Part shown: positions 1-11,202 of the stretch, in pieces
Numbering within the stretch: position 1 is the first letter of the stretch
Layout of the letters: every line of letters begins with the position of its first letter
DNA from: Halomonas alkalicola
GTDB lineage: Bacteria; Pseudomonadota; Gammaproteobacteria; Pseudomonadales; Halomonadaceae
Reading direction: 5' to 3'
Assembly: GCF_030704205.1 (NCBI RefSeq)
Contig: NZ_CP131913.1
Location: 1,364,001 to 1,428,000, forward strand
Length of the DNA: 64,000 nucleotides
Translations under genes and position numbers: made by a program
The notes under the pieces: generated by a model
Told to the model about the DNA's origin: nothing
What the model saw: only the letters and a program-made list of their open reading frames with translations
Database searches by the model: none

Positions 1-1
1 G

Positions 2-343
2 GTGGCGCGACATACCTGGAAGGTGCTGGTGACGCTGGTGATCGTGCCCATACTCTTCTGGGTGATCCGCGAACGCCGGCGCTTCGTCACCGAGTTCGCG
101 AGTTACGCCAACAGCTTCTCCTTCGGCCTCTTTGCCGCAGGGGTGCTCACTACCTACGTCTTCTCGCGTCTCTATGGCCGCCAGGACTTCTGGATGGCGG
201 TGATGGAGGAGAACTATGTGCGCACCTTCAAGGATGCCGCCGAGGAGGTGGTGGAGCTGCTCGGCTATGCGCTGATCCTGATCGCCGTCATCGAGCTGCC
301 CCTGCTGGCCCGGCGCTGGGCCCTGGCCCGCCGCAAGGCCTGA
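2..343 (+). CDS. C-terminal part of a membrane protein, probably truncated by the window edge
   Basis: The frame is open from the first bases of the window to a TGA at 341-343. A GTG at position 2 could be a start, but no upstream sequence is visible, so I treat this as the 3' end of a longer gene. The 113 visible residues hold three hydrophobic segments, at about residues 8-22, 37-57 and 85-104, with a basic arginine-rich stretch after the first and an RRKA tail. This fits an inner-membrane protein. I recognise no catalytic motif and cannot name the family. An inverted repeat lies about 40 bp downstream. Confidence 0.5.
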   Translation: MARHTWKVLVTLVIVPILFWVIRERRRFVTEFASYANSFSFGLFAAGVLTTYVFSRLYGRQDFWMAVMEENYVRTFKDAAEEVVELLGYALILIAVIELPLLARRWALARRKA

Positions 344-383
344 ATCACCCGCTACTCCGCTAGCCCGCCACCCGCTACTTCAC

Positions 384-421
384 CACGCAGAGCGGTCTCC
401 TCAGGGAGATCGCTCTGCGTG
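384..421. terminator. Stem-loop downstream of the first gene
   Basis: An 11-base arm CACGCAGAGCG (384-394) pairs perfectly with CGCTCTGCGTG (411-421). A second inner pairing, TCTCC with GGAGA, sits inside the loop. It lies between the first gene and the AbgT-family gene. No T-tract follows directly, so it could be a factor-dependent terminator or an RNA-stabilising structure. Confidence 0.45.
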
Positions 422-488
422 AGGTCATGGACAAGAGAGATTGAGTTTGCAGACGCCGGCACTTCGAAGTAATGTCGCGCCATGCCTT

Positions 489-499
489 AAAAAAAAAAA
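489..499 (+). repeat. A11 homopolymer upstream of the AbgT-family gene
   Basis: Eleven consecutive A residues end 35 bases before the ATG at 535, in otherwise GC-rich DNA. The position fits a promoter or 5' untranslated region. Such tracts are prone to slippage and to sequencing length error. Confidence 0.6.
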
Positions 500-534
500 T
501 ACCACTACAAACTCACTCCTAAAGAGAAACAACC

Positions 535-2106
535 ATGTCCAGCTCCCGTATGCGGGGAGAGCGCATCAGACGCGGTGCCTTCACCCGCTTCCTCAACACC
601 GTGGAGTGGCTCGGTAACCTGCTGCCCCACCCCGTCACCCTCTTTGCCCTGCTCTGCGTCATCGTGGTGGTGGCCAGCGGCATCGCCGGCGCCCTCGGCG
701 TTTCGGTCGCCGACCCCCGTCCCGCCAACGAGGGCGAGTGGATCGCCGTCAACTCCCTGATGAACGCCGATGGTCTGCGGCGACTGGTTACCGAGATGGT
801 GACCAACTTCACCGGTTTCGCACCGCTTGGCACCGTACTGGTGGCCATGCTCGGGGTCGGGGTAGCCGAGCACTCCGGCCTGCTCTCGGCCAGCATGCGA
901 GCCCTGGTGCTGAACCGCTCCCCGCGGATCGTCACCTATGCGGTGGTGTTCGCCGGCATCATGTCCAACATGGCCGCCGAACTCGGCTATGTGGTGCTGA
1001 TTCCGCTGGCGGCGATGATCTTCCACTCCCTGGGCCGCCACCCCCTGGCGGGGCTGGCCGCCGCTTTCTGCGGGGTGTCAGGCGGCTATAGCGCCAACCT
1101 GCTGATCGGCACCGTGGACCCGCTGCTCTCCGGCATTACCCAGGAAGCGGCTCGGCTTCTCGACCCGGCCTATGTGGTCGGCGCCGAGGCCAACTGGTTC
1201 TTCATGATCGTCAGCACCTTCGCCGTGACCCTGATCGGCGGCCTGGTGACTGAGCGTATCGTCGAACCCAAGCTGGGCCGCTTCGATGCCGCCTATGCCG
1301 AGGCCGATATCGACAGCCAGCAGATGGCTACACTCTCGGCGACGGAGAAACGGGCACTCAAGGGCACCGGCCTGGCGACCCTCGCCCTGGTGGCCGGCCT
1401 GGCCCTGCTGGTGGTCCCGGAGTGGGGCGTGCTGCGCCACCCTGAGACCGGCCTGGTCAGCGGGTCGCCCTTCCTCAGCGGCATCGTGGTGATCGTCGCC
1501 GTCTCCTTCTCTCTCCTCGGCTTCGTCTACGGCCGGCTGGCCGGCACCATGCGCAACGATCGCGACGTGATCGACGCCATGTCGCGCAGCATGAGCAGTC
1601 TCGGCCTCTATATCGTTCTGGTGTTCTTCGCCGCGCAGTTCGTGGCGCTGTTCAACTGGAGCAACTTCGGCACCGTCATCGCCGTGGCCGGCGCCGACGT
1701 GCTCGAGTCGCTGGGGCTTGGCGGTCCGGCACTGTTCGCGCTGTTCATCCTGATGTGCGCCTTCGTCAATCTCTCCCTGGGCAGCGCTTCGGCGCAGTGG
1801 GCGGTGACCGCACCGATCTTCGTGCCGATGCTGATGCTGATGGGCTATGCGCCGGAAGTGATCCAGGCGGCCTACCGCATCGGCGACTCGGTGACCAACC
1901 TGATCACGCCGATGATGAGCTACTTCGGATTGATCATGGCGGTGGCGGCACGCTATCGGAAGGATCTCGGCATCGGCACCCTGGTGGCGCTGATGCTGCC
2001 TTACACCCTCTTCATGCTGATCGGCTGGAGTCTGCTGTTCTTCGTCTGGGTCTTCCTGCTCGGCCTGCCGGTGGGCCCCGGCGCCGCGACCCACTACACG
2101 CTGTAA
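535..2106 (+). CDS. AbgT-family transporter (p-aminobenzoyl-glutamate type)
   Basis: The 523-residue product is strongly hydrophobic with about a dozen predicted membrane segments. It shows AbgT-family features: an N-terminal [15 protein letters not shown] segment, a conserved [10 protein letters not shown] region near residue 105, [17 protein letters not shown] near 145, and a C-terminal [15 protein letters not shown] segment. E. coli AbgT imports p-aminobenzoyl-glutamate; other members (MtrF, YdaH) have been described as antimetabolite exporters, so substrate and direction are not settled by sequence. Length matches the family (about 500-520). The ATG at 535 follows an A-rich leader with a weak ribosome site. 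The gene stands alone and is followed by a stem-loop shared with rpoD. Confidence 0.88.
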   Translation: MSSSRMRGERIRRGAFTRFLNTVEWLGNLLPHPVTLFALLCVIVVVASGIAGALGVSVADPRPANEGEWIAVNSLMNADGLRRLVTEMVTNFTGFAPLGTVLVAMLGVGVAEHSGLLSASMRALVLNRSPRIVTYAVVFAGIMSNMAAELGYVVLIPLAAMIFHSLGRHPLAGLAAAFCGVSGGYSANLLIGTVDPLLSGITQEAARLLDPAYVVGAEANWFFMIVSTFAVTLIGGLVTERIVEPKLGRFDAAYAEADIDSQQMATLSATEKRALKGTGLATLALVAGLALLVVPEWGVLRHPETGLVSGSPFLSGIVVIVAVSFSLLGFVYGRLAGTMRNDRDVIDAMSRSMSSLGLYIVLVFFAAQFVALFNWSNFGTVIAVAGADVLESLGLGGPALFALFILMCAFVNLSLGSASAQWAVTAPIFVPMLMLMGYAPEVIQAAYRIGDSVTNLITPMMSYFGLIMAVAARYRKDLGIGTLVALMLPYTLFMLIGWSLLFFVWVFLLGLPVGPGAATHYTL

Positions 2107-2139
2107 CGTAGCGCCCAGGCACGCGCATACGCATACGAA

Positions 2140-2168
2140 GACGCCCGCAGGTCTGACCTGCGGGCGTC
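2140..2168. terminator. Bidirectional terminator between the AbgT-family gene and rpoD
   Basis: A perfect 14-base inverted repeat, GACGCCCGCAGGTC and GACCTGCGGGCGTC, is separated by one base. It lies between two convergent genes, 34 bases after one stop codon and 20 bases beyond the other. Short A/T runs flank it on both sides, which fits termination in both directions. Confidence 0.8.
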
Positions 2169-2187
2169 CTTGTATCGGCTGCGACGT

Positions 2188-4038
<1,851 letters not shown>

Positions 4039-4276
4039 AGAAACCCTATCTCGACGAAGAAGAATGAAGCACCTGAAGCGCTCGGTGGAGAAAACTCGTG
4101 AAGCCAAACAGTATAGCGCCGTAACGCCCCTTTCTGCCAGTTCGCTCTATTTGCGCAGTCAATCAGGTGTGTTAGGTTGTCAGGTTGCCCCTGGGGTGGC
4201 GCTCTCTCCTATGTGGTGATGGTAGGAGAAAAATCAACCCTGGCGCCAACCTGAATAATGCTAGTTGACCTTCCGG

Positions 4277-6128
4277 TCAGCCATGCAGTTCGGTGAGCAG
4301 GACCATCAGCCGCTGCTTCTCCTCCCGCGAAAGCCGTTCCCCGCTCCTCTCCCTGGCCAGCAGGGCGTCGATCTCCTCCTGGGGAGAGCGCCGCTGCCGC
4401 GTCCTGCGAAAGTGAGCCACCAGCCCTTCCAGCTCGGCGCCACGCGCCTCTCTCGGGATCAGCAGCTCGCGGCGCGCCAGGGCGGCGAGGCGCTCGCCCT
4501 CGGCGCTGCCATGGAAGTGGGCCAGCAGCACCTGGGCGCTGCGATAGCGACCGGCCCGCAGCAGGCGAATCACCTCACGGCACAGGCGGCCGTCGGGCTC
4601 CTCCTCCGGGCACCAGTCGTCCTCCTCCGGCAGCCGCGCCACCAGCGCCGGCTCGTGAACCAGCAACTGCAGGGCGCGGGCCACCAGGCTCAGCGCCCCG
4701 CCGGAGGGCGCCACCGGGGCCGCACTCTCCCCCAGCGGCGGCGCTTCGGACATGCCGGCGGGCTCGTCCAGCGGCGCACCCGCACCGGGCACCTCCCGCC
4801 CCGGCGCAGGCTCGGCGGCAGCCGAGCGCGCCAGCAGAGCGCTGAAGTCTGCCGCCTCGACGCCGGTACGCCGCGAGAGCTCGCTGAGCATCAGCGACTT
4901 CAGCACCCCCTCCGGCAGGCGGGCCAGCGCCGCCAGCACCTGGCTGGCATAGCGCTCGCGATCCTCGATCCTCGCCAGGTCGCGCCCCGCCGCCGCCTGG
5001 TCGAAGAGGAACTCCGACAGAGGACTGGCGCAGGTGATGCGGTCCTGGAAGGCCTCGGCCCCCTCGCGACGCACCAGGGTGTCCGGATCCTCCCCCTCGG
5101 GCAGGAACAGGAAGCGCGCCTGGCGCCCGTCGATCATCAACGGCAGTACCGTCTCCAGCGCCCTTGCGGCGGCCTGCCGCCCGGCGCGGTCGCCGTCGAA
5201 GCAGAACACCACCTCCCTGACCAGGCGGAATAGCCGGGTCAGGTGCTCCTCGCTGGTGGAGGTGCCCAGGGTAGCCACCGCATTGCGGATGCCGAACTGG
5301 GCCAGGGCCACCACGTCCATGTAGCCCTCCACGATCACCAGGCGCTCCAGGCGATGGTCGGCCTGGCGGGCTTCAAAGAGGCCGTAGAGCTCGCGCCCCT
5401 TGTGGAACACCGGGGTCTCGGGCGAGTTGAGGTACTTGGGCTTGGCATCGCCCAGCACCCGGCCGCCGAAGGCGATGGTGCGGCCCTTGATGTCGCGGAT
5501 CGGAAACATCACCCGGTCGCGGAAGCGGTCGTAGGTGCGTCCGCTCTCCTCGCGATGCACCAGCAGGCCATACTCCACCTGCACCGCCTCGCCGATGCCC
5601 CGCTCGGTCAGGTGGCGCTTGAGCGCCTCCCAGTCGTCCGGGGCATAGCCGATGCCGAAGGTCTGCTGTACCTCCGGCGAGAGGCCGCGCCGCTCCAGAT
5701 AGCCCCGGGCGCCCTGGCCCTCGGGCATCTTCAGCCGCTCGCGGAAGAAGCTGGCGGCCAGCTCGAGCAGGTTGACCCCCTCCTTGCGCTTGCGTCCCCC
5801 GCGCCTGGGCCCGCGGGTCATCGGCGCCCTCGCGAGGCACCTCCAGACCCAGCCGGCCGGCGAGCTGCTCCACCGCCTCCGGGAAGCGCAGCTTGTCGTA
5901 CTCCATCAGGAAGCGCAGGGCGTTGCCGTGGGCGCCACAGCCGAAGCAGTGATAGAACTGCTTGTCGGCGCTGACGGTGAACGACGGCGTCTTCTCCTGA
6001 TGGAAGGGGCAGAGCCCGGAGTAGTTGCGGCCGGCCTTCTTCAGCTTGACCCGCTCGCCCACCAACTCGACCACGTCGACGCGGGCCAGCAGGTCATCGA
6101 GGAAGCGCTGGGGAATCTGTCCTGCCAT
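4277..6128 (-). CDS. dnaG: DNA primase DnaG, reading frame broken by one extra base
   Basis: Synthesises RNA primers at the replication fork. The N-terminal part, starting MAGQIPQRFLDDLL at 6128, carries the CHC2 zinc finger (CPFH then CFGC). The rest, in another frame, carries the Toprim domain (LVIVEGYMDVVAL, then FCFDGDRAGRQAA) and a C-terminal helicase-binding region. The frames switch in a run of five C on the plus strand at 5796-5800. Removing one base gives QARGRKRKEG across the join and one open frame of 616 residues, the normal DnaG length. The total length, 1852 bases, is three times 617 plus one, as expected for one surplus base. dnaG is essential, so a sequencing or assembly error is the likeliest cause, but a real indel cannot be excluded from sequence. 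Confidence 0.9.
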
Positions 6129-6210
6129 GGAATCGGATCACCTCGACGAGCCGCGATGCGATCGCTTCAGGGCGTCGGCACCCGCTGGGTACCGCCACCC
6201 AGGAAAAAAC

Positions 6211-6236
6211 AAGCGGCCACCGGATGGCGGCCGCTT
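6211..6236 (-). terminator. Intrinsic terminator or attenuator after rpsU
   Basis: Read on the minus strand, a GC-rich hairpin with arms AAGCGGCC and GGCCGCTT is followed by GTTTTTTCC. It lies between rpsU and dnaG. This is the classic place for partial termination in the macromolecular synthesis operon, making S21 more abundant than primase. The last point is known for E. coli and inferred here. Confidence 0.8.
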
Positions 6237-6288
6237 GGCGTCCTCCTGAGACGGCCGGGTCCGGAGCCCCGACTATCTCCAGCACGGA

Positions 6289-6504
6289 TCAATAGAGCCG
6301 TTCGAAACGCTTGCGCTCACGCTGGACCTTCTTGGCGTGACGCTTGACGGCAGCCGCCGCCTTGCGCTTGCGCTCTGCGGTGGGCTTCTCGTAGGACTCG
6401 CGACGACGTACCTCGGAGAGAACACCGGCTTTTTCGCAGGAACGCTTGAAGCGACGCAGTGCGACGTCAAACGGCTCGTTATCACGTACTTTGACAGAAG
6501 GCAT
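6289..6504 (-). CDS. rpsU: 30S ribosomal protein S21
   Basis: A 71-residue, very basic protein starting [20 protein letters not shown] and ending in a lysine/arginine-rich tail, matching bacterial S21 in length and sequence. S21 joins the 30S subunit near the mRNA exit channel and helps initiation. The ATG at 6504 follows AGGTGAG at good spacing. It heads the rpsU-dnaG-rpoD operon and is divergent from tsaD, a common gammaproteobacterial arrangement. A terminator-like hairpin separates it from dnaG. Confidence 0.97.
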   Translation of the reverse strand: MPSVKVRDNEPFDVALRRFKRSCEKAGVLSEVRRRESYEKPTAERKRKAAAAVKRHAKKVQRERKRFERLY

Positions 6505-6764
6505 TAAGCACTCACCTACCTTAGGTAACTAGAGTTCGGTTAGTACGCACACCCCTGCGGGTGGCAGCTTTCGCGACGAGAAAGCACCCGGAACGCCGGG
6601 AGGCGAGCCGGAAGGCGAAAACGGTCGCGGGAAATCGCCACCTGGGTGCACGACCCAGTCTTGCAGCGCACAATAGTCTAGTCGTGCCCCCCACCCTTTG
6701 CAAATGCTTTCCACCCCCAAACCGCGTAGAATGCCGGGCTGTTCCGCACAACCGAGCCGACACC

Positions 6765-7793
6765 ATGCGCGTACTGGGCATCGAGACCTCCTGCGACGAG
6801 ACCGGCGTCGCCCTCTTCGACACCGAGCACGGCCTCGTCGCCGATGCGCTCTACAGCCAGGTGGCCATGCACGCCGAATACGGCGGCGTGGTGCCGGAGC
6901 TGGCCTCCCGCGACCACACCCGGCGCCTGCTGCCGCTGATCCAGCAGGTGCTCGACGAGGCGAGGCTCTCCCGCGACGAGCTGGACGCCATCGCCTACAC
7001 CGCGGGGCCCGGCCTGGTGGGCGCCCTGATGGTGGGCGCCGCCACCGCCCATGGCATGGCCCGGGCGCTGGGCATCCCGGTGCTCGGGGTTCATCACATG
7101 GAGGGCCACCTGCTGGCGCCCATGCTGGAGGATGAGCGCCCCGAGTTCCCCTTCGTGGCGCTGCTGGTCTCAGGCGGCCACACCCAACTGGTCGAGGTGA
7201 GGGGCCTTGGCGACTACACCCTGCTGGGCGAGTCCGTGGACGACGCCGCCGGCGAGGCCTTCGACAAGGCGGCCAAGATGCTCGGCCTGGACTACCCCGG
7301 CGGTCCCCAGGTGGCGCGACTGGCCGAGCAGGGAGACCCCAAGCGCTTCCGCTTCCCGCGGCCGATGACCGACCGCCCGGGGCTCGACTTCAGCTTCTCG
7401 GGCCTCAAGACCCACACCCTGACCGCCATCCGCCAGCTGGAGGAGGCGGGCGAACTGGACGATCAGGCCCGCGCCGACGTGGCCCGCGCCTTCGAGGAGG
7501 CGGTGGTGGACACCCTGGTGATCAAGTGCCGCCGCGCCCTGGATCAGACCGGCCTCAAGCGCCTGGTGATGGCCGGCGGGGTCAGCGCCAATGCGCGGCT
7601 GCGCGAGCGGCTGGAGCACGAGTGCGCCAAGCGCAGCGCCAGGGCCTACTACCCCCGTGGGCGCTTCTGCACCGACAACGGCGCGATGATCGCCTATGTG
7701 GGGGCACAGCGGCTGCTGGCCGGCGAGCGCGACGAGCAGGGCGTGATGAAGGCGGTGCCGCGCTGGCCGATGGATACGCTGAAAGCGCCTTAA
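6765..7793 (+). CDS. tsaD: tRNA N6-adenosine threonylcarbamoyltransferase TsaD
   Basis: Transfers the threonylcarbamoyl group to A37 of tRNAs that read ANN codons, working with TsaB and TsaE. The 342-residue product starts [18 protein letters not shown], the family signature. It has the metal-binding HHMEGH motif near residue 110, [15 protein letters not shown] and a C-terminal [14 protein letters not shown] chose the ATG at 6765; 68 open codons upstream have no family similarity and run into the promoter region shared with rpsU. Confidence 0.97.
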   Translation: MRVLGIETSCDETGVALFDTEHGLVADALYSQVAMHAEYGGVVPELASRDHTRRLLPLIQQVLDEARLSRDELDAIAYTAGPGLVGALMVGAATAHGMARALGIPVLGVHHMEGHLLAPMLEDERPEFPFVALLVSGGHTQLVEVRGLGDYTLLGESVDDAAGEAFDKAAKMLGLDYPGGPQVARLAEQGDPKRFRFPRPMTDRPGLDFSFSGLKTHTLTAIRQLEEAGELDDQARADVARAFEEAVVDTLVIKCRRALDQTGLKRLVMAGGVSANARLRERLEHECAKRSARAYYPRGRFCTDNGAMIAYVGAQRLLAGERDEQGVMKAVPRWPMDTLKAP

Positions 7794-7808
7794 AGCCTAC
7801 GCCTGAAC

Positions 7809-7991
7809 GCCGGGTAACGAGACTCGCGATCCCGGGGGCGAAACCCTGCCACTTCGCTTGCCGCTTGCACGTCGGGGCACAACATAATCCTTCACGGGTG
7901 CCCCTCAATCGACATCCCTGTCGATTGACGTGCGCGGCGGCGCTCGTTGCCAGCCCCCCCGGGTAGATATCGCTTCGCTTCGTTACCCGGC
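7809..7991. other. Multi-branched inverted-repeat element between tsaD and plsY
   Basis: This non-coding stretch between two convergent genes can fold into nested stems. The outer stem is 7809-7820 with 7980-7991 (12 perfect pairs), extended by 7826-7830 with 7969-7973 and by 7831-7838 with 7956-7963. Inside, 7861-7873 pairs with 7927-7937, with two bulged bases. That stem encloses 7874-7880 with 7898-7904 and 7905-7914 with 7919-7928. The three inner stems meet with almost no unpaired bases, like a three-way junction. No T-tract is present. It could be a structured transcript end, a small RNA or a MITE-like repeat; I cannot decide. Confidence 0.5.
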
Positions 7992-8016
7992 CGTCCTCGG
8001 CACACACCAGACAAGG

Positions 8017-8625
8017 CTAAAGCCCTGGTTCGTCGCCGCGCCCCAGGCGCTGGATATTGAGCACGTGACGCACCAGCACCAGCAGCGTGAAGGCGATCAC
8101 CACGACCACATAGTCCGGCGCCAGCCACAGGCTGGCGAGGGGAGCGGCGGCGGCGCTGGCCAGCGACGCCACCGCGGCGGTGCGCACGCGCCAGGCGAGC
8201 AGCGCCCAGAGCAGCGCGCATACCAGCGCCACCCCCGGCGTCAGCACCAGCATCACCCCGAAGGCGCTGGCCACCGCCTTGCCCCCCCGGAAGCGGTGCC
8301 AGAGCGGGTAGCTGTGGCCCAGCAGGACCGCCAGCCCCACCAGGCCCTGGGCCCAGGGGGGCATTCCCAGCAGGATCGCCAGCAGCAGCACCGGCATGCC
8401 CTTGGCGGCATCCACCAGCAGGGTGGCCAGCGCCAGGCGGCGCCCGTGGAGGCGCAGCACGTTGGAGAACCCCGGGTTGAAGGAGCCGTCCAGGCGGGGG
8501 TCGCCGACGCCAGCCAGCCGGCAGACGGTCAGGGCTCCCAGCCAGCTCCCGCTGAGATAGCCCAGCGCCACCAGAGGCAGCATCGGGGCCCAGAGCGGCA
8601 GCGACAAGATGAGCGGCGCTTCCAT
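8017..8625 (-). CDS. plsY: Glycerol-3-phosphate acyltransferase PlsY
   Basis: Inner-membrane enzyme that acylates position 1 of glycerol-3-phosphate from acyl-phosphate, the first step of phospholipid synthesis. The 202-residue product has five to six membrane segments, starting MEAPLILSLPLWAPML; the ATG at 8625 follows GGGAGG. Family landmarks are GYLSGSWLGA, motif 1 as GSFNPGFSNVLR, motif 2 as GHSYPLWHRFRGGKAVAS, and motif 3 as RHVLNIQRLGRGDEP. Motifs 1 and 2 depart from the usual GSGNPGATN and FKGGKGVAT forms, including two glycine replacements. It is divergent from folB, and plsY next to folB is a frequent neighbourhood. Confidence 0.88.
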   Translation of the reverse strand: MEAPLILSLPLWAPMLPLVALGYLSGSWLGALTVCRLAGVGDPRLDGSFNPGFSNVLRLHGRRLALATLLVDAAKGMPVLLLAILLGMPPWAQGLVGLAVLLGHSYPLWHRFRGGKAVASAFGVMLVLTPGVALVCALLWALLAWRVRTAAVASLASAAAAPLASLWLAPDYVVVVIAFTLLVLVRHVLNIQRLGRGDEPGL

Positions 8626-8792
8626 GGCCGGCCTCCCGAGAAGGAACAGGCTCCATTCTGCCAGGCACAGCGAAGCGCGCCCAGCACCTGCGGTGTTCGC
8701 CAGCGGGCGGCTCGCGTACAATCCCGCCACGCCTGCCGCAGGCGATTCGACGACTGCGGCGCCCACCCTCTGACTGCGGAAGTAACTCCACC

Positions 8793-9158
8793 ATGGATCT
8801 CGTGCTGATCGAGTCCCTCGGCGTCGACACCGTCATCGGGGTCTACGACTGGGAGCGCACCATCACCCAGCGCCTGGTGCTCGACCTGGCGCTGGCCACG
8901 GATATCCGCCCGTCCGCGGCCGCGGACGACATCACCCTGACGCTGGACTATGCCGCCATCAGCGAGCGCATCCAGGCCTTCGCCGCCGCGCACGACTTCG
9001 CCCTGGTGGAGACCTTCGCCGAGCGGCTGGCCGACACCCTGCGCGAGGAGTTCGCCATTCCCTGGCTGCGGCTGACCGTGCGCAAGCCGGGAGCGGTGCC
9101 CGCCGCGGCGGCCGTCGGCGTACAGATCGAACGCGGCACTCGCCCGGAGGCAAGCTGA
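8793..9158 (+). CDS. folB: Dihydroneopterin aldolase FolB
   Basis: Converts 7,8-dihydroneopterin to 6-hydroxymethyl-dihydropterin and glycolaldehyde in folate synthesis. The 121-residue protein has the family N terminus (IESLGVDTVIGVYDWERTITQRLVLDLALATD), the central DYAAISERI segment and VETFAERLAD with the active-site glutamate region, plus a C-terminal VRKPGAV loop holding the conserved lysine. Its stop overlaps the folK start in TGATG, so the two are translationally coupled and catalyse consecutive steps. Confidence 0.95.
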   Translation: MDLVLIESLGVDTVIGVYDWERTITQRLVLDLALATDIRPSAAADDITLTLDYAAISERIQAFAAAHDFALVETFAERLADTLREEFAIPWLRLTVRKPGAVPAAAAVGVQIERGTRPEAS

Positions 9159-9676
9159 TGGCCCTGGTCACGGTGAGCATCGGCAGCAATATCGAGCGCG
9201 ACCGCCACGTGCACGCCTGCCTGGATGCCCTGGCGGAGACCTTCGGAGAGCTCCGGATCTCGCGGGTGTTCGAGAGCGAGCCGGTGGGCTTCGAGGATGG
9301 GCGCAACTTCTACAACCTGGTGGCGGCCTTCGACAGCGACTGGACGGTGGGGGAGCTGCAGGCCTGGTGCAAGCGCCTGGAATTCGCCAACGGCCGGCGC
9401 AAGGCGAGCCCCAAGTTCAGCCCGCGCACCCTGGACATCGACCTGCTCACCGTGGGGGAACTGACCGGCGAGCATGACGGCGTCGCCCTGCCCCGCGACG
9501 AGATCAGGCATCACGCCTTCGTGCTGCAGCCCCTGGCCGAGCTGCTGCCCGAGGCCCGCCACCCCGAGAGCGGCGAGACCTATGCGGCGCTGTGGGCCGG
9601 CTTCGAGGCCGGCAGCCAGCGCCTGTGGGCAATCGAGTTCCACTGGGCCGGGCGAATGATCTCCCGGGCCGACTGA
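9158..9676 (+). CDS. folK: 6-hydroxymethyl-7,8-dihydropterin pyrophosphokinase FolK
   Basis: Transfers pyrophosphate from ATP to the FolB product, giving the substrate of dihydropteroate synthase. The 172-residue protein begins MALVTVSIGSNIERD, has FYNLV near residue 50 and the signature RTLDIDLLTV near residue 90, where the aspartates bind magnesium. A PLAELLPEARHP region is near the C terminus. It overlaps folB by one base and ends six bases from the convergent cca stop codon, so there is almost no room for a separate terminator. Confidence 0.95.
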   Translation: MALVTVSIGSNIERDRHVHACLDALAETFGELRISRVFESEPVGFEDGRNFYNLVAAFDSDWTVGELQAWCKRLEFANGRRKASPKFSPRTLDIDLLTVGELTGEHDGVALPRDEIRHHAFVLQPLAELLPEARHPESGETYAALWAGFEAGSQRLWAIEFHWAGRMISRAD

Positions 9677-9682
9677 CCCGAC

Positions 9683-10837
9683 TCAGGACGCCGGGGGCGC
9701 CAGCGCCGCCTCGATGACCTCGCACCGCCGGCGGGCCAGCTCCTCGCCCAGCGCTCGCCCCTGGAAGCCCTCCTCCACCAGCGTCGTCGGCAGCACCTGG
9801 GCCGCCAGCCGCCAGGCCAGCGCCAGGTCGTCGGCCAGCGCCGGCGCCTCGAGGCTCACCAGGCTCACCAGCGGGGCCACCCGCTCGCCGCGCCGCCAGG
9901 CATCGATGGCATCCAGCCAGCCCAGTATCCGCTGCCCCGGCAGCGCCCCCTCGCGCGCCTCCCGACACAGTTCCCGGGTCAGCGCCGCCTGGCGAGCCAG
10001 GGCGGCATGGGCCCTGGGCAGGCGCAGCCGTTCGGCCAGGGCGCTTCGCGCCGCCTCGTCCAGGTGCTCCACCAGTCGCGCCCAGCGCCAGCGCGCCAGC
10101 GCCTCGCCATCGAGCTCTTCCGGCAGGCAATGGAGCCTGCCCAGGGCCTCGTCCAGCGCCTCGGGGTCGGCCGCGAGTTCCGGCATCAGTACCGCCAGGG
10201 CACCGCACGCCTCCAGCGCCTGGAAGTAGACCTCCGGCCAGGGCTCGGCGAGCGCCTTCTCGGTCTCGGTCCAGACCCGCTCGGCCACCAGGTGGCCGAT
10301 CTCACCGCTGGCCACCAGCTCCCGCATCAGCGCCCGGGTCTCCTCGGCGATAGTGAAGCCGAGCCCGGCATAGCGGGCCAGGAAGCGCGCCGCCCGCAGC
10401 ACCCGCAGCGGGTCCTCGACGAAGGCCGGCGAGACATGGCGCAGCACTCGCGCCTCCAGGTCGGCCAGGCCGCCGTAGGGGTCGATCAGCTCCCCCGCGG
10501 GGCTCTCGGCCATGGCGTTGAGGGTCAGGTCGCGGCGCGCCAGGTCCTCCTCCAGGGTCACCTCGGGGCTGGCGTGCACCACGAAGCCGGTGTAGCCGTG
10601 GCCGGCCTTGCGCTCGGTGCGCGCCAGGGCGTACTCCTCGTGGGTCTCGGGATGCAGGAAGACCGGGAAGTCGCGCCCCACCGGCTTGAAACCGCGGCGG
10701 TGCATCTCCTCCGGCGTGGCCCCCACCACCACCCAGTCGTGGTCGTAGACCGGCCAGCCCAGACGCGCATCGCGCACCGCCCCGCGCACGCAGAAGACCT
10801 CGAGGCCCTCCACGGCGGGGTCCCGCGTCACGTCCAA
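9683..10837 (-). CDS. cca: CCA-adding tRNA nucleotidyltransferase
   Basis: Adds or repairs the 3' CCA of tRNAs. The 384-residue protein has the class II nucleotidyltransferase head: [31 protein letters not shown], then [10 protein letters not shown], and [15 protein letters not shown] in the neck helices. It is shorter than E. coli Cca (412 residues), and I see no HH...D metal-phosphohydrolase signature in the C-terminal half, so it probably lacks the HD domain of the multifunctional enzyme. It follows glpE by three bases on the same strand and is convergent with folK. Confidence 0.92.
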   Translation of the reverse strand: MDVTRDPAVEGLEVFCVRGAVRDARLGWPVYDHDWVVVGATPEEMHRRGFKPVGRDFPVFLHPETHEEYALARTERKAGHGYTGFVVHASPEVTLEEDLARRDLTLNAMAESPAGELIDPYGGLADLEARVLRHVSPAFVEDPLRVLRAARFLARYAGLGFTIAEETRALMRELVASGEIGHLVAERVWTETEKALAEPWPEVYFQALEACGALAVLMPELAADPEALDEALGRLHCLPEELDGEALARWRWARLVEHLDEAARSALAERLRLPRAHAALARQAALTRELCREAREGALPGQRILGWLDAIDAWRRGERVAPLVSLVSLEAPALADDLALAWRLAAQVLPTTLVEEGFQGRALGEELARRRCEVIEAALAPPAS

Positions 10838-10840
10838 GGG

Positions 10841-11161
10841 TCAGGCCTCCACGCGGTCGGGGTGGCGAAGCTGCCACTCGGTGAAGCCGCCGTCGAGGCT
10901 GTAGACCTCGGACAGCCCCTGGCCGGCCAGCCAGGCGGCAGCCTGCTGGCTGGAGTGACCGTGATAGCAGACCACCACCACCGGCCGCTCGGCCGGGGTC
11001 TCGCCGAGGAAGGCGCCGACGCTGTCGTTGTCCAGGCGCCGGCTGCCGGGAATGTGCCCCTGGGCGTAACTCATGGGGTCGCGGATATCGACCAGCGCCG
11101 CCTCGCGGCCCTCGTCGAGCCAGGCCTGCAGGGTCGGGATATCGAGATGCTGGAAGCTCAT
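10841..11161 (-). CDS. glpE: Thiosulfate sulfurtransferase GlpE (single-domain rhodanese)
   Basis: A 106-residue single rhodanese domain. Landmarks are the N-terminal VDIRDPMSYAQGHIPGS and the active-site loop VVCYHGHSSQQAA, with the sulfur-accepting cysteine at about residue 65. The CYHGHSSQ loop is typical of GlpE. Rhodaneses move sulfane sulfur from thiosulfate to acceptors such as cyanide or thioredoxin; the physiological acceptor is unknown. It lies between apaH and cca, 41 bases after the apaH stop codon. Confidence 0.9.
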   Translation of the reverse strand: MSFQHLDIPTLQAWLDEGREAALVDIRDPMSYAQGHIPGSRRLDNDSVGAFLGETPAERPVVVVCYHGHSSQQAAAWLAGQGLSEVYSLDGGFTEWQLRHPDRVEA

Positions 11162-11202
11162 GGTGGCCTCTCGTGGTCAGGGCTTGAAGGTTATCGCCGG
11201 CG

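Noticed and set aside
5796..5800. Programmed ribosomal frameshift in dnaG
   Set aside because: I see no slippery heptamer with a following stem typical of programmed shifts, and a one-base homopolymer error explains the data more simply. Kept only as an alternative in the finding.
7809..7991. Integron attC-like site
   Set aside because: The nested stems lack the R and L box core sites, and no integrase or cassette array is nearby.
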